52,408 bases of DNA from Bacteroidales bacterium (GTDB lineage: Bacteria; Bacteroidota; Bacteroidia; Bacteroidales; GCA-2748055): positions 1 through 52,408 of the forward strand of contig JAUUZQ010000012.1 of assembly GCA_030589895.1 (NCBI GenBank), in the 5' to 3' direction. The notes under the pieces are model-generated. The model searched no databases and was not told where the DNA came from. It was given only the letters and a program-made list of their open reading frames with translations. How positions within the stretch are numbered: position 1 is the stretch's first letter; each line of letters begins with the position of its first letter. The position numbers and the translations under genes are program-made. Positions 1-10,500 of this stretch are shown here, in pieces.

Positions 1-1455
1 AATCCTGGTATAGGAAATGCCCAGATTCGTCCCCTGTACAAACGAAATCATTCTGTCAATAAATTACTTAACGAAGTAGTCTCTTCACCAAATTTCAAAA
101 CTGCAGGATTTGCATTTTATGCCATTGACATGAAATCCGGGGAGCTTATTGCATCCGTGAACCCTCACCTGGCTCTTCGCCCGGCATCCACGTTAAAATT
201 GTTAACTACCGCTACTGCATTGGAACTTTATGGTCCGGACCACAGATTTGAGACCAAGCTGCTGTATACCGAAAGAATGAACCCGGCAGGGAACAAGGAA
301 ATTGAGAATATTATTATCAAGGGAGGAGGGGATCCCAGCCTTGGCTCCAGGTACTTCAAAAAAAATACAGGTAAAAACTTTATTGATGAATGGTCTGAAG
401 CAATAAAAATGCTTGCGATTGATTCACTTCATGGACAAATCATTGGAGATGCCAGCGTTTTTAGTTATGACATGGTTCCTCCTTCTTGGTCCTGGATGAA
501 CATGGGACAATACTATGGGGCAGGACCCTGTGGCTTAAGTATATATGACAATTTTTATACTCTCTATTTCAATACTTCTGATTCTGTGGGAGCGCTTGCT
601 CAAATCGTTGAAGTATATCCTGAGCTCTCTCTGAATTTTGACAATACTGTTACATCTGATTCCATTACCTGGGATAATTCTTATATCTATGGTGCACCTT
701 ATAGCTATGAACGCACAATTCGGGGTAGCTTACCGCTAAACCGCAAGAGGTTTGGTATTAAGGGGTCAATGCCCGACCCGGCATATACAGCAACTGTTCA
801 ACTGGATTCTATAGTGAAGTCTCTGTTAGTGGTAACGGCAGGACCTCCAACCACCATGCGCCTCCTGAAAAAGGAAGATCCTGATTTATCCCGGGATGGA
901 GTTGTTTTTCACACAAGCTATTCTCCTGCTCTGTTCGATATTATTAAAGAAACAAACACTGAAAGTGTAAATCTTTTTGCAGAGCACTGCCTGATTCATT
1001 CAGGCATCAAGCTTGGTGCTGCTCCTGAAACCACTATCGCTGCCGATTCTTTAATTTCTTTTTGGAAGAAGAAAGGAATGGACACGCAGGGAATTGCTAT
1101 GTATGATGGCAGTGGTCTGTCGCAGTACAATGCCATCACTCCTTATCAAATGGTATGGCTTCTGCGATACATGAAACAACAAAGTCCATACCATGAAGAA
1201 TTCTACAACTCCATGGCAGTTGCAGGAAATAGCGGGACCCTGGAATCTTTGTTCAAGAAAAGTGTTGCAGAAGGACAACTGCGGGCAAAAAGTGGAACCA
1301 TCAACCATGTAAAAGCATACGCCGGTTATGTCAAATCCATATCAGGACGGGATATAGCATTTTCCATGGCAGTCAACGGTTTCAGTGGCACGTCTCGCGA
1401 AGCAAGAGCAAAGCTTGAACAACTGATGATTGCATTGGCAGAATTTAATAAATAA
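1..1455 (+). CDS. dacB: D-alanyl-D-alanine carboxypeptidase/endopeptidase, PBP4 (S13) family, 5'-truncated by window edge
   Basis: The frame is open from base 1, so the true start lies outside the window; 484 codons are visible. PBP4-type enzymes trim or cleave D-Ala-D-Ala and D-Ala-mDAP peptide bonds of periplasmic peptidoglycan. The three penicillin-binding motifs appear in order. SxxK is in RPASTLK (Ser at about visible residue 63). SxN is in ESVNLFAEH. KTG is represented by KSGT in RAKSGTINHVKAYAGY. The long insert between SxxK and SxN is typical of the S13 family. The signal peptide is not visible. A structured, T-rich element follows the stop. Family assignment is firm; the choice between carboxypeptidase and endopeptidase activity is not decided by sequence. 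Confidence 0.9.
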   Translation, partial: NPGIGNAQIRPLYKRNHSVNKLLNEVVSSPNFKTAGFAFYAIDMKSGELIASVNPHLALRPASTLKLLTTATALELYGPDHRFETKLLYTERMNPAGNKEIENIIIKGGGDPSLGSRYFKKNTGKNFIDEWSEAIKMLAIDSLHGQIIGDASVFSYDMVPPSWSWMNMGQYYGAGPCGLSIYDNFYTLYFNTSDSVGALAQIVEVYPELSLNFDNTVTSDSITWDNSYIYGAPYSYERTIRGSLPLNRKRFGIKGSMPDPAYTATVQLDSIVKSLLVVTAGPPTTMRLLKKEDPDLSRDGVVFHTSYSPALFDIIKETNTESVNLFAEHCLIHSGIKLGAAPETTIAADSLISFWKKKGMDTQGIAMYDGSGLSQYNAITPYQMVWLLRYMKQQSPYHEEFYNSMAVAGNSGTLESLFKKSVAEGQLRAKSGTINHVKAYAGYVKSISGRDIAFSMAVNGFSGTSREARAKLEQLMIALAEFNK

Positions 1456-1530
1456 AAAAACCGGGTGAAACCCTCGTGCACTACTGTTCACAACAGTCTA
1501 TTATCATAAGGTAAGGATTCCTCGGTTTTT
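1456..1530 (+). terminator. Possible structured terminator or small RNA element after dacB
   Basis: AAAAACCGGG (1456-1465) can pair with CTCGGTTTTT (1521-1530) as a 10-bp stem with one G-T wobble. It encloses a perfect inner hairpin, ACTGTT-CAC-AACAGT (1483-1497). The 3' arm ends in five T residues, as a rho-independent terminator would, but the enclosed loop of about 55 nt is unusually large. It could be a terminator or a structured leader or RNA before the next gene. I do not recognise a known RNA family. Confidence 0.3.
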
Positions 1531-1600
1531 GAAATTAATTATATAAATTTGTCGACTTATTTTCTATTGAAATACAAGTGTATAACTCAATTTTATTCTG

Positions 1601-3550
1601 GTGAAAACTATTATTCTCTACATGCTCTCATTCTTGTTTCTCTTCGGAAAAATTTCCGGACAAGAGGGAGAAAAATGTGATCTCTGTTCCGGAACTAAAG
1701 GCATGATGTATACAGCGCTTGCCGGTAATCCTTTAATGGATCAATATGATATCACCTTTACAAAGCTGGATTTGAAAAGTGATAATAAGTCCACTTTCAT
1801 CAGTGGTTTTGCGGAAATTGAGGCCAAAATTATAGATGGCCCCCTTGATACATTTTGTATCAGCCTTTTTGATGATATGCAGGTAGATTCGGTTTTTATT
1901 AATGACATACAAAGCTCATTCGACCATTCAGGAAACGAAATCAAAGCAATCCCAAGCAGTCCGGTTCCTGCCGGAGAAGACATAAATGTTGTCATTTACT
2001 ACCAGGGGTATGCTTATGATAATAATAATTATGCCGGTGGATTGCGCAATACTACCATCAGCAACGAAGCACTTACTTATACTTTTACACAACCATTCGG
2101 AGCCTCTGTGTGGTTTCCCTGTAAGCAGGTGCTTGAAGACAAAATTGACTCCCTCCATATTTTCATAAGCATTCCTTCAGCATATAAGGCTGCTTCCAAT
2201 GGCCTGTTGACAGCAACGGTTGACATTGGAAATGGTTATACGCGGTATGAATGGAAGACCAGGTACCCGACGGCTTACTATCTGGTAGTCCTCAATATCT
2301 TTGACTATGAAGAGTATAATTTCTATACTCATCCCGATGGTTGGGAAGATTCCATTCTTATCCAGAACTTCATGACAAGCGAAGAGCATATCAGTTTAAT
2401 GAAAAATGAACTGGACAAAACAAACGGAGTGATGAACCTCTATTGCAAGCTTCTCGGACCCTATCCTTTTAAGGAAGAGAAATATGGGCATGCCATATGG
2501 GGGAAAGGATTTGGAATGGAGCATCAAACGCTCACATCCATGCCATATACAATCGATTTTCGCAGATTATCACATGAGCTTTCCCATCAGTGGTTTGGAA
2601 ACCTGGTTACTTGTGGCTCGTGGCAGGATATATGGTTAAATGAAGGCTTTGCTACCTATTTTGATTATCTCGCCCTGAAACTGCTTGATTCAGAATGGGC
2701 CGGAAGAAACAGGATAGATTACTATCATAACAAAGCTCTTGAAGACGGATATGGAAGTGTTTATGTGCCAGAGGAAGATGCGGAAAATGCCAGCAGAATT
2801 TTTGACTATTCCCTCTCCTATTGCAAAGGAGCTGCAGTATTACAGATGCTTCGGTGGGAAATGGATAATGATGAACTGTTCTGGCAGACGCTTCAAAACT
2901 ATCTCCGGGAATTTAGCAACAAAACAGCCCTGACAACAGATTTTATCAGGATAGTTAATGAAACAAGTGGTGAAAATTACGATTGGTTTTTCGACCAATG
3001 GATCTATGGAAATGGCTACCCGACCTATTCCGGAACCTGGTATCAGGAAAATGACACCCTTGTTATAACAGTAAACCAGACAGCTTCAAGACCGGCATAC
3101 ACTCCTTTTTTCAAAATGCGAATGCCTTTTAAAATTTATTATGCCGGCGGTTCAATAATTATAGATCTGCAGCAAACGCAAAGTAATGAAGTATTTCATA
3201 TTCCTTTCAGCCACGATGTTTACTATCTAAAAATCGATCCAAATAATGAAGTATTGAATAGAAAACAGGGGATGACCTACCAGGGACTTGATGTCCATAA
3301 TAAGAATGCTTCTGTCAGGATGAATACCTTCCCGAATCCCTTTACGGACCACCTAAACATCTCAACTGATCTGGCTCAGGGTGCACACAGTTTTATCGAA
3401 ATATATAATTTAACCGGAATAAGGGTATTGGCAAGAGAGAGTACTTCAAAAGAAACAGTGCTTAACACCTCTTCCCTGAAACCTGGGATCTATCTGATTT
3501 CCGTTACAAGTGACACAGGAATAAATCAAGTCAAAGCAATTAAGCGATAA
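1601..3550 (+). CDS. Secreted M1-family metallopeptidase (aminopeptidase N-like) with T9SS sorting domain
   Basis: This is a 649-residue zinc peptidase. The zinc motif HELSHQWFGN has H325, E326 and H329, and the third ligand is E348 in WLNEGFATYF. The M1 substrate motif GxMEN is present as GFGMEH (305-308). A signal peptide covers residues 1 to about 20. The start is GTG at 1601. I prefer it to the internal ATG at 1622 because it supplies a Lys at position 2 ahead of the hydrophobic core. The last 75 or so residues carry the T9SS type A signature (NTFPNPFTDHLNIST, then GIYLISV), so the enzyme is probably secreted across the outer membrane. The usual M1 C-terminal helical domain is replaced by the sorting domain. 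The likely role is extracellular protein or peptide breakdown. The -7-like TAAATTTG at 1544-1551 lacks a well-spaced -33 element. Confidence 0.88.
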   Translation: MKTIILYMLSFLFLFGKISGQEGEKCDLCSGTKGMMYTALAGNPLMDQYDITFTKLDLKSDNKSTFISGFAEIEAKIIDGPLDTFCISLFDDMQVDSVFINDIQSSFDHSGNEIKAIPSSPVPAGEDINVVIYYQGYAYDNNNYAGGLRNTTISNEALTYTFTQPFGASVWFPCKQVLEDKIDSLHIFISIPSAYKAASNGLLTATVDIGNGYTRYEWKTRYPTAYYLVVLNIFDYEEYNFYTHPDGWEDSILIQNFMTSEEHISLMKNELDKTNGVMNLYCKLLGPYPFKEEKYGHAIWGKGFGMEHQTLTSMPYTIDFRRLSHELSHQWFGNLVTCGSWQDIWLNEGFATYFDYLALKLLDSEWAGRNRIDYYHNKALEDGYGSVYVPEEDAENASRIFDYSLSYCKGAAVLQMLRWEMDNDELFWQTLQNYLREFSNKTALTTDFIRIVNETSGENYDWFFDQWIYGNGYPTYSGTWYQENDTLVITVNQTASRPAYTPFFKMRMPFKIYYAGGSIIIDLQQTQSNEVFHIPFSHDVYYLKIDPNNEVLNRKQGMTYQGLDVHNKNASVRMNTFPNPFTDHLNISTDLAQGAHSFIEIYNLTGIRVLARESTSKETVLNTSSLKPGIYLISVTSDTGINQVKAIKR

Positions 3551-3764
3551 TTTCAGTCTTCCTGCATACCTTCTGACAATTCCTCTACTCAATACAGCCT
3601 ACTCATAAATCATATACCAGATATTAAAAATGAGGTCGGATCGTGATTCCAATAAACTGTAATTTCATGTACGAAATACAGAATATGAAAATTTGTATGA
3701 TATCTTTTTTTAAGGGATTTAGCATTGGAATCATTTGTTTTACAGCATTTTTCCAATATGGATT

Positions 3765-3794
3765 TTTGTTTTTTTCAAATTTGTATTACCTTTG
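3765..3794 (+). promoter_or_regulatory. Bacteroidetes-type promoter upstream of the 3832 gene
   Basis: TTTG (3765-3768) is followed by an 18-nt spacer and TACCTTTG (3787-3794). This matches the Bacteroidetes primary sigma consensus TTTG/TAnnTTTG. The -7 box ends 37 nt before the ATG at 3832, giving a short leader. The element is seen in sequence; its activity is inferred. Confidence 0.6.
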
Positions 3795-3831
3795 GTTTAA
3801 CTATATTCATTATTAATTAAAATTATAGACT

Positions 3832-4878
3832 ATGAAAAGATTTACTACTATTTTTATTCTTGCTCTTATGACCATGGGACTTTCTGCTCAAACATGGAGT
3901 GATTTGTTTACTGAAGATTTTGATGATGGAGCAGCAGATGTACGCTGGACCGTTGTAGATGATGCAGGACCAAACTCTTCCGATTTTGCTTATGATTATA
4001 TTGCAGGCGGAATTGCTGCAGCTCCTGGTGGAGGTGGATTAGGTCTTAAGTTTGAAGCAAACCTTGGTGAAGGTGATCCCCTTGTTGGTGTTGGTAGTTC
4101 AATTTATGCTTTCCCTCTTGGCCAGTCATTTACTGGTGAGTACAAAGTTTCATTTGATTTATATATGAGTTTTGAAGGGGAGACAGGATCAACAGAATTT
4201 GGTCTGTTTGGTGTAATGCATACTGATGAGGTCCTTCCAAGTGCAAATGGAATTGACTATGCTGTTACGTGTGACAATGGTTCTGCCAGAGATATCAGGG
4301 TTTATGAAGATGGTGTTGAATTATCAGCTTTAGATTTTGAAGGTGGTTATCTGTTAGACGGCGATGGTATACCAACGCAAAATAATAATACAGAGGATCC
4401 TTATAATGTTTTACTTGGCACCGACAACCCTGGAAATCAGTGGTTAAGCGTTAGTATCGAAGTTAAGGCAGATAGTGTTCTCTGGTTGGTAAACGGTTAT
4501 GTTTGGTCTGCAATTGAAAAAACACCAGTAGATGGTAACATAGCTATAGCATATGCTGACTGGTTTTCTTCATTATCAGAATCATTTAATTTTGCGATTT
4601 ATGACAATGTAAAAGTTCAAAAAGACATTACAGGAATTGAAGAAATGAGTATTAGTAAAATTTCATTGTACCCAAATCCTGTGTCAGATTTACTTAATGT
4701 TGTTGTTAAAGAGCGTTCAACTCTTGAACTTATCAATTCTATCGGACAAACTGTATACAGAAGTACAGTTGAAGGAACATCAACAGTTGAGCTTTCTGAT
4801 GTGAAATCAGGAATCTATTTTGCAAAAATCACTTCTGAAAGTGGCAAAGTAGAAGTTCAGAAAATTATGGTGAAGTAA
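3832..4878 (+). CDS. Secreted protein of unknown function with T9SS sorting domain
   Basis: This 348-residue protein has a clear signal peptide (residues 1-20, ending LSAQ). A central region of about 240 residues, rich in Gly, Asp and aromatics, resembles beta-sandwich (concanavalin-like) surface proteins; phrases such as EDFDDGAADVRW and YKVSFDLYMSF fit that fold. A type A T9SS domain starts near SLYPNPVSDLLNVVV and ends GIYFAKITSESGK, so secretion or cell-surface anchoring is likely. No catalytic motif is recognisable. It stands alone, between its own promoter and a strong terminator. A carbohydrate-binding or adhesive role is possible but is only inference from the general fold impression. 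Confidence 0.75.
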   Translation: MKRFTTIFILALMTMGLSAQTWSDLFTEDFDDGAADVRWTVVDDAGPNSSDFAYDYIAGGIAAAPGGGGLGLKFEANLGEGDPLVGVGSSIYAFPLGQSFTGEYKVSFDLYMSFEGETGSTEFGLFGVMHTDEVLPSANGIDYAVTCDNGSARDIRVYEDGVELSALDFEGGYLLDGDGIPTQNNNTEDPYNVLLGTDNPGNQWLSVSIEVKADSVLWLVNGYVWSAIEKTPVDGNIAIAYADWFSSLSESFNFAIYDNVKVQKDITGIEEMSISKISLYPNPVSDLLNVVVKERSTLELINSIGQTVYRSTVEGTSTVELSDVKSGIYFAKITSESGKVEVQKIMVK

Positions 4879-4901
4879 GAAAATCAGATATTGATTATAA
4901 T

Positions 4902-4931
4902 AAAAAAGGCGGGAAAATTCCCGCCTTTTTT
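4902..4931 (+). terminator. Bidirectional rho-independent terminator
   Basis: AAAAAAGGCGGG pairs perfectly with CCCGCCTTTTTT across a 6-nt loop (AAAATT). It lies between two convergent genes (stops at 4878 and 4950). It has A-runs upstream and T-runs downstream, so it can end transcripts from both sides. Confidence 0.9.
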
Positions 4932-4949
4932 ATTGCAAAAAATTTTCTT

Positions 4950-6005
4950 TTATATTACTGCTGCCTCCAATAATTCCAGCCTGCACTTATCTGCATCAAA
5001 TGCTGCCCGGATTCCTGTAGGAATTGTTATCATTCTACTTATATGTCCAAATGAGAGGCCATAAGCAACTGGTATCCCCAGCGGTTTCAAAAGATCGTCA
5101 AGTGCCGTCTTCAGGGAGAGTCGTGGTTCATCATTAATGTTGCAATCACCCATTGCTCCCATGACAATTCCTGCCGCCTCCTTCATGTTGGTGCCTGACA
5201 AGAGATGAAATACCATTTTATCAACACGGTAGGTCTTCTCTTCTATATCTTCAAGATAAACAAGCTTATCCTTAAAATCAGGTTCAAACCTGCTGCCGAT
5301 CATAGAATCCAATACACTGATATTCCCTCCTGTAAGAATACCTTCAGCCAAACCTCCTGTAATGGTATAACGATCAAATTCCGGATTATCCTTCGTCTTC
5401 TTTTCACGCCTATAAGGATAGCTGTAAGTGGTTTTCGGATCCATTAGCACCTTTTCAATTGACTTAATACTGAACTTGCTAAAACTGGATATCCCCACCG
5501 GTCCGTGGAAAGTAACCAATCCGGTCTCTTCATAAATAGCCGTAATAATTGCTGTGATATCACTGTATCCGATAAAAACCTTTGGGTTTTTTCTGATTAA
5601 GTCATAATCAAGTAGTTCCAGTATTCTGATTGATCCATATCCTCCCCTGACACACCAGATACCATCAATATCCTTCCTGGTAAACATTTCCATCAGTTCA
5701 TCAGCACGCTCCTGATCCCTGCCGGCAAAATATCCATATTCCGACAAAACTGACTCATTGTAAGTAGTTCTGAAACCAAGCGCTTGTAGTTTATTTACCG
5801 CGCCTTCAAGCTGCTCTTTAGAAACGGAGCTGCCTGGAGTAACCAGGCCAATCAGGTCTCCCTTTTTTAGCTTTTTTGGAAGGATCCTGGGTTGCGTTTC
5901 TCCGGAATCATACTCCCATTGCATCCCTTTTGCAATCCCTGGTGAGACAACAGTAAGCGCAGCTATAATTCCCGATCTCTTTAGAAAATCTCTCCTTGAA
6001 TTCAT
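4950..6005 (-). CDS. Exported S66-family L,D-carboxypeptidase (LdcA/YkfA-like)
   Basis: S66 enzymes remove the terminal D-Ala from murein tetrapeptides at the L-mDAP-D-Ala bond. The expected Ser-Glu-His triad is visible: S148 in FIGYSDIT, E252 in VYLEDIEE and H321 in LSFGHISR. The family glycine-rich segment GGLAEGILTGGN (217-228) is also present. At 351 residues it is the usual length plus an export signal. The N-terminus has a near-perfect twin-arginine motif (SRRDFLKR, residues 3-10) followed by a hydrophobic stretch, which predicts folded export to the periplasm. E. coli LdcA and Bacillus YkfA act in the cytoplasm. It is the last gene of the operon with the NlpC/P60 protein, epimerase, SusC and SusD, 68 nt after susD. 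The enzyme class is sure; murein peptides as substrate follow from family and context. Confidence 0.88.
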   Translation of the reverse strand: MNSRRDFLKRSGIIAALTVVSPGIAKGMQWEYDSGETQPRILPKKLKKGDLIGLVTPGSSVSKEQLEGAVNKLQALGFRTTYNESVLSEYGYFAGRDQERADELMEMFTRKDIDGIWCVRGGYGSIRILELLDYDLIRKNPKVFIGYSDITAIITAIYEETGLVTFHGPVGISSFSKFSIKSIEKVLMDPKTTYSYPYRREKKTKDNPEFDRYTITGGLAEGILTGGNISVLDSMIGSRFEPDFKDKLVYLEDIEEKTYRVDKMVFHLLSGTNMKEAAGIVMGAMGDCNINDEPRLSLKTALDDLLKPLGIPVAYGLSFGHISRMITIPTGIRAAFDADKCRLELLEAAVI

Positions 6006-6073
6006 CTATCTACATTTTTCAAACCTTGAACCAGAGCCATGCTTAAACCCATACTCTAACTCAATCTGGCACT

Positions 6074-7513
6074 TTAGTTTACTCCAGTCCTGGTATCCCA
6101 CCAAACCTGGTATCCCCAATAGTTATCAACTTCAGTCACATCACCCGGAATATTTTCTGAGTTCAGGTTTTGCTCACTGGTTGGGTAAGGGAACCTGAAA
6201 GGTGTCCTGTTGTGTCCTGTAAGATTCGAATCACTGGCTGGAGGAAGTGCGGGTATATCTGTCCTTCTCATCTCAGCCCATGCTTCCCAGCTTTGTCTGA
6301 ACAATGCAATCCATTTTTGAATATATATCCGATCAAGATCATCGTTCCATACTACCTGGGGTTCCAATAGATAAGTACCAATAAGAGCAGGTTCAATCCC
6401 ATACTCCTCACAAGATGCGGTGATCCCAGCCTCATAAGCAGCTTCTGCATCAGCCATAACAAAACCACGGGCTGCAGCTTCAGCTTTAATAAACTCTATT
6501 TCGGCATATTTCATGAAATATACCGACCCGGCAGGGTTGTTTACGAATAATGCTCCTACATTCGAATTGGCATTTTTTGATGAATATTTTTGCCCTACCT
6601 CAAGGCCAATATATTCTCCTGTTGTTATGGTATCAGCATATATGGGTAACCTCGGGTCGTTATAGTCAATAAGAATATCTGCAATTGGCTTTGCAATTTT
6701 ATCATCACCAATTGAACTATGTCTTGCAGTCCATGGTTCAAACCACTCCCCTTCACCCGGATATGCAATATATGCATTGTCCTCATTACTCTCAAAAACC
6801 GGATAGGTATCCGGGTCGTTGAGTATCTTTGAAATTACTGCTGTTGCTGTTGAAGGGTCAACATTGGAAATCCTTATGGCCATACGTAAATGGAGTGAAT
6901 TACAGAATTTTCTCCATTTTACAATATCGCCGGCATAGAGCAAGTCACCATCCGGAACGAATCCACTTGCAGCTCCTCCTGAAAAAATTTCATTTGCATC
7001 CTCCAGTTGAAGCATCAAATCTTCATATATTACTTTCTCATCATCATACGCCGGATGAATCACTCCGTCAGTCAGTTTCCCGGCATCAAAATACGGAGCC
7101 TTCCCGTGCGCATCAACCACCATCTGCATCGCATAGGATTTCATTACTATCATTACTGCCTCCAGTATTTGATTTTCTTGTTCTCGTGCCGTTTCAATTA
7201 CAAAATTTGCATTTGTAAGCGTATAAACATAAGTTCCTGACCAAATAGAAGTTGGTACACTACCCCGATAATTGGTAACATCAGTATAACTTCCTTTTGT
7301 AACATGGCCAACAAAAGCTGCGGGATATTCCATCTCAGTAGTCCCAAATCTGGATGACAAACCCTGTATAACATATGCCATCACATTTTCCGCCGGTGCA
7401 TTAGGCGGATTATTAGGATTGGTATTGATCTCCTCAAAGTTTCCGGTACAGGAAAACATAAAGAGGATTGTCAGGCTTATGGCCGTAATTTTCATTTTAT
7501 TTATTGTCTTCAT
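6074..7513 (-). CDS. SusD/RagB-family outer-membrane lipoprotein (SusD-like_2 type), probable murein-peptide binder
   Basis: This is a surface lipoprotein that caps the adjacent SusC channel and binds its cargo. I place the start at ATG 7513, not the upstream in-frame codon at 7540, because AAAGGAGG sits 7 nt before it. The resulting N-terminus has a signal peptide ending FMFSC, with lipid Cys at residue 22. Acidic residues (NFEE) follow soon after, as in Bacteroidetes surface-export signals. Features of the SusD-like_2 subgroup are NTNPNNPP near the start, the TPR-like helical body, and a C-terminus with FRFPYPTSEQNLN. The 5' end lies just beyond the susC stop. The cargo is not shown by the sequence. 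Its neighbours are all murein-peptide enzymes, so I infer murein peptides rather than a glycan. Confidence 0.87.
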   Translation of the reverse strand: MKTINKMKITAISLTILFMFSCTGNFEEINTNPNNPPNAPAENVMAYVIQGLSSRFGTTEMEYPAAFVGHVTKGSYTDVTNYRGSVPTSIWSGTYVYTLTNANFVIETAREQENQILEAVMIVMKSYAMQMVVDAHGKAPYFDAGKLTDGVIHPAYDDEKVIYEDLMLQLEDANEIFSGGAASGFVPDGDLLYAGDIVKWRKFCNSLHLRMAIRISNVDPSTATAVISKILNDPDTYPVFESNEDNAYIAYPGEGEWFEPWTARHSSIGDDKIAKPIADILIDYNDPRLPIYADTITTGEYIGLEVGQKYSSKNANSNVGALFVNNPAGSVYFMKYAEIEFIKAEAAARGFVMADAEAAYEAGITASCEEYGIEPALIGTYLLEPQVVWNDDLDRIYIQKWIALFRQSWEAWAEMRRTDIPALPPASDSNLTGHNRTPFRFPYPTSEQNLNSENIPGDVTEVDNYWGYQVWWDTRTGVN

Positions 7514-7520
7514 GATCATT

Positions 7521-7528
7521 CCTCCTTT
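7521..7528 (-). promoter_or_regulatory. Strong Shine-Dalgarno sequence that sets the susD start
   Basis: On the minus strand AAAGGAGG lies 7 nt before ATG 7513 and overlaps the end of susC. Such a full Shine-Dalgarno match is uncommon in Bacteroidetes. It favours the internal start and suggests strong translation of the lipoprotein relative to its channel partner. Confidence 0.6.
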
Positions 7529-10500
7529 AAAATTTAACATTTAGCTTAACCCCAAGCGTCCTGGTGGGTGGCAGTTGATACGTCTCCAATCCTGTTCCGC
7601 CCAAAGTACCCCCGGTTGATACCTCCGGATCAATATGAACATCGTTGCTCTCATGTGTGTAAAGCAAGGCAAGATTTCTTCCAAAGAACGACAAAGAAGC
7701 ATTTTGAATACCCAGCTTACTTACCAAAGAATGTGGCAAATTACAGTTCAGGACCACCTCACGCAGTTTAATAAAACTACCGTCAATGATTGACAATTCA
7801 CTCCAGGACCTCGAATCCGCCCAGTAACGATATGGGTCAACAGCTGTCACGTTAGCTTGTCCGCTCACATCTTCTTTGGTTCCGTCTCCATCAAGATCCA
7901 AAGAAGTCCCTTCATCGTAAACTCCAGGAACAATCAATCCGGTTTCACGAACACCTCCCTCAACTGTCGATTGTAATATTCCTGTCTTTTGGCCAACTGC
8001 TTTTGTATAACTGAAAACATCTCCGCCTTTCCTGAAATCAATCAGCACGGATAATGATATACCCTTGTATGAAAAGCTATTTCTTACTCCTCCTATCCAA
8101 TCAGGATTCACATATCCCAGTACTTCAGGATCAGCTGATTCATAAGGCATTCCCTTATTATTTACAAGAATATCACCATTTTCATTTTTTGCAAAAGTAG
8201 TCCCATAAATCGCTCCCCACTCCTGCTCTGGAAATGCCATCAAGGTATTTCCATACATGCCAAAGGTGCCTATCTGAAGCTCATTCATGCCATCTGCCAA
8301 TTCCATTATCATGTTATTGTTTTTCGACCAGTTCAGGTTAACATTCCAACCGAAATCTCCTGCTTCAATAATAGATCCGTAGGCTTCTAATTCAACTCCA
8401 TAATTGCGAATACTCCCGGCATTCTTCAACCATGCAGAATATCCGGTAGACGAGGCTATATCAACTCGCAACAATTGGTTTTTTGTTGTTGCATCATAAT
8501 AAGTGACATCAAAGCCTAACCTGTTTCCAAAAAACTTGAATTCTCCTCCGGTTTCATAACTATAAGTCATTTCAGGCTTTAAATCCGGAGATGACATAAT
8601 CGTTGCTCCTCTGAACATATCAACACCATTAAAGGGTGTTCCATAAGGGCTAAAATATCCGGAAGTTTGATATGGACCAACATTATCGTCTCCGACCACG
8701 GCGTATCCGGCCCTTAACTTACCATAAGTAAATATGTCAGATTTGATCTTCAATGCGTCCGTAAATATAAATCCAAGGTTTGCTGAAGGATATGTGTACC
8801 TCCCGTTTTCTATTGGAAGTACAGAACTCCAATCGGTGCGCAGTGTTAAATCGAGAAAAAGGTATTTCTTAAAACCAAAATTTGCAGAACCAAACACGCT
8901 ATTAGTCACTCTCCTATACTTAGAAAAATCTACATAATAGTCGCCTGCATAATTAGATGTAGAGAAGAAATCCGGAACGACAAGGTCAAAACCATGTGTA
9001 GTGGCATACTGATCATATGATTGGCGGTAATTTCCTCCAAATGTTGCAAACAGTGATATGTCATCTGTTAAATTCCTGTCGACCTTCAACATCAGGTCTG
9101 CATTGCTTTCACTTTCAAGTCGCATCTGCTGCCATAAATTACCATTGGCAGCATTTTCATACATGTCTGTCCAATCACGTGAATACTGATGATAAATATA
9201 TCTTCTGCTCTCATTAAAAAAATCTGTACCAACTCTTGCTACAATATCTACCCCCTGAAACAAGTTATAGGTAATTGCTACATTCCCAAAAACCCTGTCT
9301 CTTTCGCGTGACATAGTGTTCTTATATGCATTCCAGTATGGATTCGGATGCTGGGAAGCATATCCCATCATCCAGTTGTATGCCATGGGCTCTCCTTCAT
9401 ACATAATGATATCATTATAATGCTCCTTCATATGTTCAAGGTTTACCTGTCTGCCAAACCATGAATTAAATTCCAAAAGTGGATTCCTCATTGAATTTCC
9501 CATCTGAGGAAGATTATCATTATTCAGGTTGGTGTAATTAATATTCACATCCAGCTTTAATTTTTCTGATAATTTCATTGATGAGTTAAGCCCCAGGTTT
9601 ATTTTTTCCTGATCAGTATTTGGAGAAACTCCCTTTTGCTTTGTATAGCCTATAGAAAATCTTCCGCTTGATCTTTCAGTCTGATTTGTCATGGAAATAT
9701 TATTTACAGAAGATAAGCCTGTTTCATAAAAATTCCTCACATTGTCAGGACGGGAGATCCAGGGTGTGGCAGTCGGATTCCCATCAACATCCAGTGGAGA
9801 ATCAAATTGCGGTACCATTAATCCTACATCAAGCCGCGAACCCCAGCTCTCATCAGCCCCTGCATGTTTTCCTGTGCCATCAGTGGCCCAACGATATCCC
9901 CTCATATCATGATATTCCTGGTAGGTCAGATCGGGACGATTCAAATTTGTTTTAAAGCTTTCATACGAAAACTCACTACCATCAAATCCCTGTCCGTACT
10001 CATTCTGGTAATTCGGCAAAATATAAACTTCATCAAACCCAATCGAGGATGAAAATTGAATTCCCAGTCCTTTTTGTGAACTTCCTTTCTTGGTCGTAAT
10101 CAAGACCACGCCATTTGCACCACGACTTCCATAAAGGGCAGTAGCACTGGCTCCTTTCAAAACCGAAACACTTTCAATATTCGAAGGGTCAATGTCCATG
10201 GCAGCATTACCGAAGTCTGTATAAGTTGTAGAGCTACGGGCTGAAGACGTACTGTTCATTATAGGTGTTCCGTCAACCACAAACAGTGGTGATGAAGCTC
10301 CTCCAAATGATTTGTTACCACGGATTTTAATTGTGGTTGAAGCTCCTAGCTGTCCGGATGAAGTAGTAATCTGGGCTCCCGCAATCCTTCCTGAAAGGGC
10401 AGAAATAAAATTCTGGGGGTCGGATTGAGACATTTCATCCCCACTAACTTCCTGTACCGCATATCCCAGGGATTTCTTTTCCCGTTTAATACCCAGGGCA

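Noticed and set aside
6215..6235. TTCGAATC, reminiscent of a tRNA T-loop
   Set aside because: It falls inside the susD coding region with no acceptor, D or anticodon stems around it.
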